The notes: generated by a model not told the origin, from the letters alone. DNA of 43,633 bases from an uncultured Porphyromonadaceae bacterium (GCA_947178165.1 CAMWXH010000012.1:1-43633); one strand, 5' to 3'; positions 34,894 through 42,892 are shown, numbered from the stretch's first letter. Program-made: numbers and translations.

Positions 34894-35487
34894 TTAGAAA
34901 ATATATACAAGATTGATGGCCGCCTTGGTGAGGCCGATGTAATTCTTCGTGAACCCTTCCTGGAGCTTGCTGCCGCATTCGGCGCAGGGATAGACGTCGC
35001 TCTTTGAATAGATATATCCGGCTCCTATCTCAGCTTCGATGTTCCAATGCTCGTTGAGCACCCATGCATAACCGTAGGCGATGCCGGCACCGGCCATCCA
35101 GCCTTGGTAGCGTTTTGTGGAGAGGTCGTCGAGACCGAGGAAGATGTATTTGAGGTTATTGTTGACGTTGCCTACATTGAACTGACCGCCGAGGGCGTGG
35201 ATTGCTACGAAGTGACCCTGGAAGCGTTCGCAGAACCAGTATCTTGCTTCGGGCTGAACTTCCCAATGGCGCCAGCGCTTGCCGGAAACGGTCCAGGCGT
35301 TCAGCTGTCCGGAGATATCCATGCTCCATTTTGGGGCCATGCCGAATTCGATGCCTAAGTTAGGATTTAGCCCCGCATCATAGAGAAGGTTGGTCTTGAT
35401 TGCGAAGTCATCTCCTGCGCGGGCCTCGCGCGGCAACAGCAGCGCCATCACTGCCATTAACATCAGGATGAGTGTAGGTCGTCTCAT
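34894..35487 (-). CDS. DUF3575-family outer-membrane protein
   Basis: The 197-aa protein has signal peptide MRRPTLILMLMAVMALLLP (cleavage near ARA-G). The mature part has alternating beta-strands ending in an aromatic residue ('AAINLVYIF' at the C-terminus), as expected for a small outer-membrane barrel. The motifs 'AIKTNLLYDAGLNPNLGIEF' and 'WRHWEVQPEARYWFCERFQG' are typical of DUF3575. Family members accompany DUF3868 and Mfa/Fim genes; the exact role is unknown. It is the first gene of the operon, with a promoter about 310 bp upstream and a long leader. Confidence 0.85.
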   Translation of the reverse strand: MRRPTLILMLMAVMALLLPREARAGDDFAIKTNLLYDAGLNPNLGIEFGMAPKWSMDISGQLNAWTVSGKRWRHWEVQPEARYWFCERFQGHFVAIHALGGQFNVGNVNNNLKYIFLGLDDLSTKRYQGWMAGAGIAYGYAWVLNEHWNIEAEIGAGYIYSKSDVYPCAECGSKLQEGFTKNYIGLTKAAINLVYIF

Positions 35488-35794
35488 AATTCTTCTTTTC
35501 GTGTTGCCGGAGCTGTGTCGCCTCCGGAGAACATGTAATTATTTATTATGACGTGTTGAGTTAAGCTCTATTCGTCGGGTTGGTTTAAATTATGGGTCTG
35601 AATGGGCGTGCGACTCACTGCCGCACGAATCAAATAATCACCTTGCGTTGCTTTGCTTTGATCCTGTCTCCGAGTTAAGCCTTGACGGAGCGAGGGAGGA
35701 AAGGTCTTTTCAACCGGGTCTTCATCTTAGCAGTCTTAAGAATTATGATATGTTTTTCATAATTTTAAAGAGTGTTAGCCGAAGTTATTCGGTG
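35488..35794 (-). promoter_or_regulatory. Long untranslated leader of the DUF3575-DUF3868 operon
   Basis: About 300 nt separate the promoter from the DUF3575 start. The leader begins with a 5-bp hairpin (CCGAA-TAAC-TTCGG) and has a possible short open frame near 35701-35751 on the minus strand coding MKTRLKRPFLPRSVKA. It contains TTGAAAAGACCTTTCC, also found with a 2-base insertion near 28903-28920. No known riboswitch was recognised. A regulatory leader is inference. Confidence 0.4.
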
Positions 35795-35825
35795 CAAAGT
35801 TAATACAATAACAAAGAAACACAAA
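35795..35825 (-). promoter_or_regulatory. Promoter of the pilus operon (DUF3575 onward)
   Basis: Minus strand: TTTG (35822-35825), 19 bp, TAACTTTG (35795-35802), an exact Bacteroidetes promoter. I see no inverted repeats flanking it, so no evidence of a phase-variable switch. Confidence 0.8.
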
Positions 35826-35934
35826 CTTTTTATCATGAAATTTTAAACTTTTTTTCAAAAAAATTAAAAATATGTTTTATAGCATGATTTTTAGGCATTT
35901 TTATCCGCGTGGAGGGAGATTCTGAGCTTCCGCG

Positions 35935-36250
35935 GGGTAGGCGGTATAGGCAATGGGGCGGGAGCCTCCGAGCTTCCGCAGGGTTGGCGGTATAGGCGAG
36001 GTAGGCGGTATAGGCGAGGTAAGCGGTATAGGCGAGGTAAGCGGTATAGGCAAAAAATCCTGCGGGGGATTTAACCCCGCAGGATTTTGCGGAAGCTACA
36101 AGCTCCCGCCCCATGGCTCCGCATTAAGGAGGCCTATAAAAGCCTATCTCGCCTATTAAAGCCTATTTTGCCTACTCTGCGGAAGCTCGGAGGCTCCCGC
36201 CACATCGCCTACCTTGCGGAAGCTCGGAGGCTCCCGCCACATTGCCTATC
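35935..36250. repeat. Composite TAGGC/GCCTA element 4 (upstream of the pilus promoter)
   Basis: A TAGGC array with an 18-bp unit (TATAGGCGAGGTAAGCGG, about 35990-36053) leads to an inverted core: AAAATCCTGCGGGG (36054-36067) with CCCCGCAGGATTTT (36075-36088), then GCGGAAGCT (36089-36097) with AGCTCCCGC (36101-36109). A GCCTA array follows (36130-36177), then two more GGGAGC-type hairpins (36179-36200 and 36216-36237). Another GGGAGC hairpin lies at 35958-35979. It fills the gap between the promoter region and the 560-aa gene's stop at 36253. Confidence 0.85.
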
Positions 36251-36252
36251 CT

Positions 36253-37935
36253 TTAAAGATAGGAGAGGTTATATTTCGAGAATTCAAGGTCGGTCTTGGC
36301 GCGCTTGAGCATTTTGGGATCAAGCTTGGAAACCTGACGGAGATTGTTCATCACCATGGCTTCATTATTGGTGCGCGCGCCGAGCACGGCATTCAGATAG
36401 TAGGTAGTGGCATCGGGGTTCTTTATGCCTCCGAGGGTTGCCTTGGCTGTGGTGTAGTCCTGTGCAAGGATCTGCGCAAGGGCGGCGTTGTTGGTCTTGG
36501 AATCGCCAAAAGCGTTGATAGCCTTGGCTACATCGCCATGCGCGAGGTGATACACACCCATTGCGTCGGCTGCCTCCGGCACGCCGGCCGCCGCTCCTAT
36601 CTGAGAATTAGCCTGGCTGTAGTCACCCTTGATCATGGAGATAAGGCCGAGGTTCATCTCAGGCTCCTTGGCAGAGGGATTGAGGCGCAGCGCGTGACGG
36701 AAGTTGGCTTCCGCACCGTCATAGTCACCCTCTACATACTGAGTGAGACCGAGGTCGTTGAAAGCGCGGTAATCTTTGGGGAATGTCTCGCAAGCCTGGT
36801 TATACACCTCCATCTTCTTGGTGTTGTCGTTGGTGAGGGTTGCTATATAAAGCATCTCATCGGCCGTCAGCTTGGAGGGGTCGGTGTTGAAGAGGTTGAT
36901 AAGCTCCTGGTCGCTCTTACCAATCACGTTGATCTGCGCCATCACGCGCGAATAACGGAGCTGGGGAAGGATCTGGTCGGCAAGTTCGTTGAATACAGCC
37001 GAGAGGTTGCGTATCTCCTGCTCACGCTGCACGGGATCGGGATACATGCGGAGCACCGAGAGGATAAGATCCTTATCCTGGATGTTGCTCTTCTCCACAA
37101 GTTTCTCGAAGCCTTCCCAGTCTTCGGGAGTGAAAGAAGATGTCAGCTCTCCGAACTCGGAAATCTTATCTTTCTTGAGCTGGTTCTCTATGAGGTTGGT
37201 GGTGTTGAGCTCACGTTTCTCGGCAAGCTGGGTGTTAAATTCGAGCGTACCTTCGGGAGAGGCATAAGAATTTACGGTGATGCCGGCTATCTCCTGATTG
37301 GGAGCCGCGTTGGCTTCCTGGAGACGTTTGTTGAGGTCGATATAATCAGGCTTATCGGTCTGGTTGGCGCGAATGTTGGCCTGATTGATGAGGAAGTGGA
37401 TGTCGGCGCTATATTTCTCCGTGATCACTTTCTGGAAATTGTCTTTTGCCACGGCAGGCACTACGGTCTTGGCAGAGGCAAGGGTGGAAGTTGCCACCAC
37501 ACCGAAACCAACCTTCACCGGAGGAAGGCTGTAAAGCTTTCCGTTCTGGTCAACGGCGAAAGAGAGGTAAAGGTCGCTCTTGGCCATATCGGGCTGATAG
37601 GCCACGCTGAAAGGGATAGCCACTGTGCCTCCGTCGGCGAAGCTTACCACCTGACCGTTGGCGCGCACATTCTCACCTTGAATGATAACGGGAGCGGCAG
37701 TGACCTCGCCATTCTCCCAGCGGATTACGGGAGTGGCGGTGACTTTCGCATTCTTGACCATAAATTTGGCCGGTATGCGACCGTTGATGGTGCCCGGCAC
37801 CTGTTCCCCGACAGTTGCAAGAGGGGTCGGGGCGGTGGTAAAGAAATCGCTGCGGAACTGACCAAGCTTCTTGCTGCAGCTTGTAGTGCCGAGAAGGGCC
37901 ATGCCGAGAGCGATATAAATGATCTCTTTTTTCAT
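36253..37935 (-). CDS. Lipoprotein with OmpA-like and TPR regions, probably pilus-associated
   Basis: The 560-aa lipoprotein has lipobox GTTS-C20. The first 170 residues form beta-structure with internal similarity ('KVTATPVIRWENGEVTAAPV'), like the N-domain of DUF3868-type proteins. An OmpA-like motif 'ITVNSYASPEGTLEFNTQLA' is centred near residue 225. The second half is TPR-like ('ANFRHALRLNPSAKEPEMNL', 'AADAMGVYHLAHGDVAKAIN'). The layout repeats that of the DUF3868 protein at 33394-34878, so the two may be distant paralogues. It is transcribed from its own promoter (37963-37994) and is separated from the pilus operon by composite element 4. Whether it takes part in pilus assembly or in envelope structure is open. 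Confidence 0.75.
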   Translation of the reverse strand: MKKEIIYIALGMALLGTTSCSKKLGQFRSDFFTTAPTPLATVGEQVPGTINGRIPAKFMVKNAKVTATPVIRWENGEVTAAPVIIQGENVRANGQVVSFADGGTVAIPFSVAYQPDMAKSDLYLSFAVDQNGKLYSLPPVKVGFGVVATSTLASAKTVVPAVAKDNFQKVITEKYSADIHFLINQANIRANQTDKPDYIDLNKRLQEANAAPNQEIAGITVNSYASPEGTLEFNTQLAEKRELNTTNLIENQLKKDKISEFGELTSSFTPEDWEGFEKLVEKSNIQDKDLILSVLRMYPDPVQREQEIRNLSAVFNELADQILPQLRYSRVMAQINVIGKSDQELINLFNTDPSKLTADEMLYIATLTNDNTKKMEVYNQACETFPKDYRAFNDLGLTQYVEGDYDGAEANFRHALRLNPSAKEPEMNLGLISMIKGDYSQANSQIGAAAGVPEAADAMGVYHLAHGDVAKAINAFGDSKTNNAALAQILAQDYTTAKATLGGIKNPDATTYYLNAVLGARTNNEAMVMNNLRQVSKLDPKMLKRAKTDLEFSKYNLSYL

Positions 37936-37962
37936 AATTAGCTAATTTACTCTTTGAGGGTG

Positions 37963-37994
37963 TAAAGGTAGTAAATATTTTTTTGATAGGCAAA
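37963..37994 (-). promoter_or_regulatory. Promoter of the 560-aa lipoprotein gene
   Basis: Minus strand: TTTG (37991-37994), 20 bp, TACCTTTA (37963-37970), one base off TAnnTTTG. The -33 box lies inside the first TAGGC unit of element 5 (TAGGCAAAT on the plus strand). Confidence 0.6.
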
Positions 37995-38064
37995 TTGGGC
38001 AGGATAAGGGGTATGGGCTTTTATAGGCAGAGTAGGCAGGATAGGCTTTTATAGGCGTGGTAGC
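37986..38064. repeat. TAGGC array, element 5 (half element)
   Basis: About eight TAGGC-like units without core or inverted right array, in the divergent gap between the 560-aa lipoprotein gene and polA. It overlaps the -33 box of the former. Confidence 0.7.
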
Positions 38065-38082
38065 AATTTTATCTGTGTTATG

Positions 38083-38300
38083 TCTGGATTTAGAAGTAAA
38101 TTTATAGATATCTGGATTTAGAAATAAATTATAGGTATCGCGGATCTTTTTAATCGCATGGCGATTATGGACGCGGATTAGCGCGGATAAGACGCGGAAA
38201 GTGTTGAACCTAACACATCCGCGATTCCTGAAAATCTTTTATCCTAATTTTCCGAACGCAGGATTTTTGCAGGATAGCGGTCGCAGATAGGACGCAGATC
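38083..38300. repeat. Tandem pair and degenerate GCGGAT-type repeats upstream of polA
   Basis: 38083-38110 and 38111-38137 are near-identical direct repeats beginning TCTGGATTTAGAA. After them comes a short hairpin AATCGC-ATG-GCGATT (38152-38166) and GC-richer text with GCGGAT, GCGCGGATAA, GACGCGGA and GACGCAGAT units. No gene is supported between 37936 and 38374. Confidence 0.6.
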
Positions 38301-38343
38301 TTTTCTCCTTTTTCCTTCTGCTTTCCATCCTAAAATTTTTTAT

Positions 38344-38351
38344 TATTTTTG
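38344..38351 (+). promoter_or_regulatory. polA promoter -7 box
   Basis: TATTTTTG (38344-38351) fits TAnnTTTG and lies 23 bp before the polA ATG. No exact TTTG -33 box is present; CTTT at 38321-38324 is at N19. Confidence 0.45.
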
Positions 38352-38374
38352 TAAAATCAAAAATAATATTCCCT

Positions 38375-41149
38375 ATGGAGCAGAAACGCCTTTTCCTTTT
38401 GGATGCATACGCGCTTATCTTTCGCGCCTATTATGCACTTATCAAGATGCCCCGAATCACACAGGCCGGTTTCAACACATCGGCTATATTCGGTTTTGTG
38501 AATACACTGGAGGAGATTCTTCGCAAGGAGAACCCTACTCATATTGCCGTGTGCTTCGATCCGCAGGGTCCCACTTTCCGTAATGAGGCATACGAGAATT
38601 ATAAGTCGGAGCGAGAGGCGACCCCGGAGGATATACGCTTATCCATACCTATTATAAAGGAGATCGTAAAGGCTTACAACATCCCTGTGGTGGAAGTGGA
38701 GGGTTTCGAGGCCGATGATGTGATAGGCACCCTCGCCCGCCGGGCCGAGAAGGAGGGGTTCACTACCTATATGATGACTCCCGATAAGGATTACGGCCAG
38801 CTTGTGTCGCCCTCCATACTCCAATATAAGCCGGCCTACCGCGGCCAGGATTTCGAACTCCGGGGAGAGGAGGAGGTATGCGGCCGCTACGGAATAGAGC
38901 GTACCGAGCAGGTGATCGACCTGTTAGCTCTCATGGGCGACAAAATAGACAATATCCCGGGATGTCCTGGCGTAGGCGAGAAAACGGCTGTGAAACTGAT
39001 TCAGGAATTCGGCTCGGTGGAGAATCTGTTGGATAACACCTCCTCGCTCAAGGGGGCGCTGAAAAAGAAGGTGGAGGAGAATGCGGAGCAGATACGTTTC
39101 TCTAAATTCCTTGCCACCATACGCACTGATGTGCCGGTGGATGTGAATCCCGACGACCTTAAACGCAAAGGGGAGGATAAGGATAAGCTTTTCGCTATTT
39201 TCAAGGAATTGGAATTCAGAAGCCTTATTGACCGAGTGGGAAGGAGGATTTCTTCTAATGGCGCTCCTTCTGCGCACGCTCCCGCGGCTAAGGCCTCGCA
39301 GCCTTCGCTCTTCGATGAGGGAGAGATAGGAGGGATGCCTACTTCGCCTATCACCACCAGCTATTCCCTCCTCAGCGGAGCTGAGGAGCTTAACCAGCTT
39401 TCAGATGAAATTCTGCCTCTGAAGGAGTGCGGGGTGTTCCTTCTTGCCGATGGAGAGAATGATGCCACCTCATCATGGGTTGGGACTGCCATAGCCACCA
39501 AGCCGGGAAAGGCTTACTATATCCCGGCCGATTTCAAGGAGGGATGCGAGTTTGTGCTCGACCTTCTGGCACGCAAGGATATAATGAAGGTGAGCGGCAA
39601 CACCAAGCGCGATTATGTTGTTGCCTCACGTCGCCGCACGGACGATGCTCCAGCGGTGGAGAACTATTATGATGTGGCTTTGGCGCATTACATTCTCCAG
39701 CCGGAGATGCGCCATGGCATCAGCGACCTCGCGTCGCAGTATATCAACGTCGCCCCCCTGCCCCTCCCCCAGCCCGCGGCAGGAGCAAAAAAGACGGCAA
39801 AATCTTTTGTGGCCGCAAATATCGATAGCTCAGTCCTTGCACCCTGGGCCTGCGAACAGGCCGACATGGCTCTGAGGCTGAAAGAGCCGATGGAACAACT
39901 TCTCGCACAAGAGAGCGAAGATATGCGCCGCCTCCTGTATGATGTGGAATTTCCATTGGTGAGGGTGCTTGCCGATATGGAGCTGACGGGCGTAAGGCTC
40001 GACGTGAATGCCCTCAATGAAGCCGCCAAAGAGATGGAGGGGAGAATATCCGAACTGGAGAAGGAGATACATGAACTGGCCGGAGAGGAGTTCAACGTCG
40101 GTTCGCCGGCGAAGGTGGGCGAGATACTTTTCGACCGCCTGCAGCTCGACCCGAAGGCTAAGAAAACAAAGACAGGGCAATATTCAACTTCAGAGGATAT
40201 ACTGGAAAAGATTGCCCCGAAGCATCCCATAGTGGGGAAGATAATAGAGTATCGCGCCCTCCGCAAATTGCTTAACACTTATCTCACTGCCCTCCCGGCG
40301 AATATAAATCCGGAGACAGGGAAGGTGCATACAAACTATAACCAGACAGTGACGGCCACCGGGCGCATCTCTTCATCGGCTCCCAACCTTCAGAACATCC
40401 CTGTACGCGATGACGAGGGACGCGAAATCAGGCGCGCCTTCATAGCCGATCCGGGGCATCTCTTCCTCTCGGCCGACTATTCGCAGATTGAGCTTCGCTT
40501 GGTGGCAGATTTCGCCGATGATGAGATCATGCTCGATGCATTCCACCATAACAAGGATATCCACGCCATCACGGCAGCCAAGATCTATCACAAGACACCG
40601 GAGGAGGTGACAGCCAATGAACGTCGTCACGCCAAGACAGCCAATTTCGGCATCCTCTACGGCATATCGGCTTTCGGCCTGGCTTCACGATTGGGGATTC
40701 CGCGCGGAGAGGCGAAGGAGCTTATAGACAATTATTTCTCCACTTTCCCAACCATACATAAATATATGTCGGATTCCGTGGAATTGGCCCGCGAGCATGG
40801 TTATGTCGTAACCCGGATGGGGAGGAAACGCATGCTTCCCGATATCAACAGCCGCAATCCGGTGGTGAGGGGTTATGCCGAAAGGAATGCCATCAATGCT
40901 CCGATACAGGGTTCGGCGGCCGACATAATCAAGGTGGCGATGGTGAGCATTGCCAAGGAGATGCGCGACCGCGGGCTGAAGTCGAAGATGATAATGCAGG
41001 TACACGACGAACTGAATTTCGATGTAGTGCCTGAGGAATTGCCGCAGATGCAGGAGCTCGTGGAACGGCTGATGCCGGCCGCCTATAAGGGGCGCGTGCC
41101 TCTCACTGCGGAATGCGGAGTAGGAAGCAATTGGCTCGATGCCCACTAA
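38375..41149 (+). CDS. polA: DNA polymerase I
   Basis: 924 aa. The 5' nuclease domain (about 1-290) contains 'AVCFDPQGPTFRNEAYENYK' and 'EVEGFEADDVIGTLARRAEK'. A 3'-5' exonuclease-like domain (about 340-510) follows, then the polymerase domain with motif A 'LSADYSQIELRLVADFADD', motif B 'RRHAKTANFGILYGIS' and motif C 'MQVHDELNFDV'. It fills gaps and removes RNA primers in replication and repair. The exonuclease domain looks impaired. D359-G-E361 may stand for the ExoI D-x-E, and N410/D413 fits ExoII, but the ExoIII region reads 'WACEQADMALRL', so Tyr and Asp of Y-x-x-x-D are Trp491 and Gln495. Proofreading is therefore probably weak or absent. The gene is monocistronic, with a terminator 94 bp past the stop, and adjoins a candidate origin. 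Confidence 0.97.
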   Translation: MEQKRLFLLDAYALIFRAYYALIKMPRITQAGFNTSAIFGFVNTLEEILRKENPTHIAVCFDPQGPTFRNEAYENYKSEREATPEDIRLSIPIIKEIVKAYNIPVVEVEGFEADDVIGTLARRAEKEGFTTYMMTPDKDYGQLVSPSILQYKPAYRGQDFELRGEEEVCGRYGIERTEQVIDLLALMGDKIDNIPGCPGVGEKTAVKLIQEFGSVENLLDNTSSLKGALKKKVEENAEQIRFSKFLATIRTDVPVDVNPDDLKRKGEDKDKLFAIFKELEFRSLIDRVGRRISSNGAPSAHAPAAKASQPSLFDEGEIGGMPTSPITTSYSLLSGAEELNQLSDEILPLKECGVFLLADGENDATSSWVGTAIATKPGKAYYIPADFKEGCEFVLDLLARKDIMKVSGNTKRDYVVASRRRTDDAPAVENYYDVALAHYILQPEMRHGISDLASQYINVAPLPLPQPAAGAKKTAKSFVAANIDSSVLAPWACEQADMALRLKEPMEQLLAQESEDMRRLLYDVEFPLVRVLADMELTGVRLDVNALNEAAKEMEGRISELEKEIHELAGEEFNVGSPAKVGEILFDRLQLDPKAKKTKTGQYSTSEDILEKIAPKHPIVGKIIEYRALRKLLNTYLTALPANINPETGKVHTNYNQTVTATGRISSSAPNLQNIPVRDDEGREIRRAFIADPGHLFLSADYSQIELRLVADFADDEIMLDAFHHNKDIHAITAAKIYHKTPEEVTANERRHAKTANFGILYGISAFGLASRLGIPRGEAKELIDNYFSTFPTIHKYMSDSVELAREHGYVVTRMGRKRMLPDINSRNPVVRGYAERNAINAPIQGSAADIIKVAMVSIAKEMRDRGLKSKMIMQVHDELNFDVVPEELPQMQELVERLMPAAYKGRVPLTAECGVGSNWLDAH

Positions 41150-41164
41150 TCCTTGTAAATAAAC

Positions 41165-41610
41165 TGTTGATAAGTATGCCGCAAGTATGATGATAACGGC
41201 GCAATAAGTGGTATATAAGTAAGTTAGGAATAACTTTGGAATAAGGCGACTTTTTACAGGTCGCCTTCATTTTTATTATGCAAATAATATTGGAAGGGGT
41301 TATTGAGGAGTTATAGGCATCTTTTTCAACACAAATTCCGGCTTTTATCAACATCTTAATCGCCATTTGAAGGGTGATTTTATTAACATCCGCAGTTATC
41401 GACAGGGTGTAAGTAAAGTTGGCAATTCTTCTGAAAATCAGTCTTAGCGATTGTTGACAAAGTGTAGATAAGCGGTTGTGCGGCATCAATAACCCTTATT
41501 TCCAAATTTTTTGAGGAAAAGTTATTGGAGTTATCGACAGGATTTATTGTTGATGTTTAATTTTTGAGATTTTTTCATTCTTTTAAAATTTATAGAGAAA
41601 ATTAAAAATT
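41165..41610. other. Candidate chromosomal origin (oriC): DnaA-box-like cluster plus AT-rich region
   Basis: Seven 9-mers resemble the DnaA box TTATNCACA. They are TTATCAACA at 41165-41173 (minus) and 41345-41353, TTATTAACA at 41380-41388, TTATCGACA at 41396-41404 and 41531-41539, TTGTCAACA at 41452-41460 (minus) and TTATCTACA at 41463-41471 (minus). Then comes an AT-rich stretch (41555-41612) suited to unwinding. No protein is plausible here. dnaA itself is not in the window. Cumulative GC skew was not computed. Confidence 0.5.
41243..41267 (+). terminator. polA terminator
   Basis: AAGGCGAC (41243-41250) and GTCGCCTT (41260-41267) form an 8-bp stem with a 9-nt loop, followed by CATTTTTATT. 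It is 94 bp past the polA stop. Confidence 0.75.
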
Positions 41611-41726
41611 ATAGGCGGGGGAGGCGGAATAGGCATAGTGGGCGAGATGGGCATTATAGGCATTATAGGCGGAGTAGGCATTTAGGCATAGTGGGCGCCC
41701 CGTGGCGGGAGCCTCCGAGCTTCCGC
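41611..41726. repeat. TAGGC array with hairpin, element 6 (oriC-nadA)
   Basis: TAGGC/GGGC units at 9-bp spacing (about 41611-41695), then one GGGAGC-type hairpin: GCGGGAGC (41705-41712), loop CTCCGA, GCTTCCGC (41719-41726). No AAAATCC hairpin and no inverted right array. Confidence 0.75.
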
Positions 41727-41762
41727 AGTGAAAGCATTATTGCGCATAAAAATCAAGAATAA

Positions 41763-41794
41763 TTTGGATATTATGGCGATTTGAATTTTCTTTG
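41763..41794 (+). promoter_or_regulatory. nadA promoter (likely)
   Basis: TTTG (41763-41766), 20 bp, TTTCTTTG (41787-41794), which differs from TAnnTTTG only at its second base. It lies 22 bp before the chosen nadA start. Confidence 0.5.
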
Positions 41795-41816
41795 CAGAAA
41801 AGCATTAAAAAAGGAT

Positions 41817-42734
41817 ATGAAAGAGGAGATAAAAAGGCTGAAAAGAGAGAAGAATGCCCTCATTATGGCTCATTATTATCAGCGCGACGAGATTCAGGAG
41901 ATAGCAGATTTCATAGGTGATTCGTTAGCCCTTGCCCGTAAGGCGGCTGAGACAGATGCTGATATCATAGTGATGTGCGGAGTGCATTTCATGGGCGAGA
42001 CAGCCAAGATTCTCTGTCCCGACAAGAAGGTGCTCGTGCCCGATATGCAGGCCGGCTGTTCGCTTGCCGACAGCTGTGATCCAGAGGAGTTCAAACGTTT
42101 CATCGAGCGGCATCCGGGGCATACGGTGATAAGCTATGTCAACACTTCGGCCGCCGTGAAGGCTCTTACGGATATAGTGGTGACTTCAGGCAATGCCCGC
42201 AAGATTGTTGAGGCAATCCCAAAAGATGAGAAGATAATATTCGGCCCCGACCAAAATTTAGGAGGTTACATCAATAGCGTTACAGACCGCGAGATGATGT
42301 TATGGCCCGGTGCCTGCCATGTTCACGACCGTTTCTCTTTGGAGAAGATATTGGATCTTAAGAAAGAGCATCCCGGTGCGAAAATACTGGTTCATCCTGA
42401 ATGCCGGAAGCCATTGCAATTGGTGGCCGATAAGGTTGGTTCTACGGCGGCTCTGCTCGATTTTGCCACAAAGGATGATGCGAAGGAATATATAGTGGTT
42501 ACCGAGAGCGGAATTTTGCGAGAGATGCGCCTCAAATGCCCGGAGAAGGTGTTTCTGCCTGCTCCGGCCGAGGATTCGGAATGCCAATGCAACGAATGCG
42601 ATTATATGAAGATGAATACGCTTGAGAAAGTGTATAGATGCTTGCGCGATGAGAGCCCGGAGATTTTTGTTGATCCGGAGATTGCCAAAGAGGCAATCAA
42701 GCCGATCGAGAGGATGCTGGAGATGAGCAAATAA
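41817..42734 (+). CDS. nadA: Quinolinate synthase A
   Basis: The 305-aa iron-sulfur enzyme condenses iminoaspartate with dihydroxyacetone phosphate to quinolinate in NAD synthesis. Typical motifs: 'ALIMAHYYQRDEIQEIADFI', 'IVMCGVHFMGETAKIL', 'DMQAGCSLADSC', 'GPDQNLGGYI', 'WPGACHVHDRF', 'HPECRKPL' and the C-terminal 'CQCNECDYMKMNTLEKV', which together supply the cluster-binding cysteines. I start at ATG 41817, preceded by AAAAAAGGAT and a promoter 22 bp upstream, rather than at the in-frame TTG at 41781. No nadB or nadC lies next to it in the window. The stop codon is within a strong hairpin (42725-42755). Confidence 0.96.
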   Translation: MKEEIKRLKREKNALIMAHYYQRDEIQEIADFIGDSLALARKAAETDADIIVMCGVHFMGETAKILCPDKKVLVPDMQAGCSLADSCDPEEFKRFIERHPGHTVISYVNTSAAVKALTDIVVTSGNARKIVEAIPKDEKIIFGPDQNLGGYINSVTDREMMLWPGACHVHDRFSLEKILDLKKEHPGAKILVHPECRKPLQLVADKVGSTAALLDFATKDDAKEYIVVTESGILREMRLKCPEKVFLPAPAEDSECQCNECDYMKMNTLEKVYRCLRDESPEIFVDPEIAKEAIKPIERMLEMSK

Positions 42735-42755
42735 AGCTTTGGGCTTTATTTGCTC
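42725..42755 (+). terminator. nadA terminator hairpin overlapping the stop codon
   Basis: GAGCAAATAAAGC (42725-42737) and GCTTTATTTGCTC (42743-42755) pair perfectly over 13 bp with loop TTTGG. The TAA stop codon (42732-42734) is inside the left arm. A second small stem, CCCGA/TCGGG (42757-42774), follows; there is no long T run. Confidence 0.65.
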
Positions 42756-42796
42756 ACCCGACCCAAGGCTCGGGCACGATGAACAAACGTACACCC

Positions 42797-42892
42797 GCAC
42801 CCGGAGACAAACGGGCATTTGCACCCGGAGACAAACAGGCATTTGCACCCGGAGACAAACAGGCATTCGCACCCAGAGACAAACGGGCACCG
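42797..42892. repeat. 24-bp tandem repeat, about four copies
   Basis: Units start at 42797, 42821, 42845 and 42869, each beginning GCACCCGGAGACAAAC or one base different (the fourth has CCCAGAG), the last one cut short. Being a multiple of three, it keeps frames open on both strands (HPETNRHL-like and VCLRVQMP-like repeats). It lies between nadA and the trmH-like gene. Confidence 0.85.

Noticed and set aside
35488-35830. Phase-variable (invertible) promoter for the pilus operon
   Set aside because: I looked for inverted repeats around TTTG-N19-TAACTTTG and found none of useful length; no invertase gene nearby.
36214-37941. 575-aa plus-strand frame opposite the 560-aa lipoprotein gene
   Set aside because: Antisense shadow; the minus-strand protein has a lipobox, OmpA-like motif, TPRs and a promoter.
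41103-41489. 128-aa minus-strand frame in the polA-nadA gap
   Set aside because: Overlaps the polA end and terminator and crosses the DnaA-box cluster; no domain pattern.
42300-42890. 196-aa minus-strand frame beginning with VCLRVQMP repeats
   Set aside because: Antisense to nadA plus translation of the 24-bp tandem repeat.
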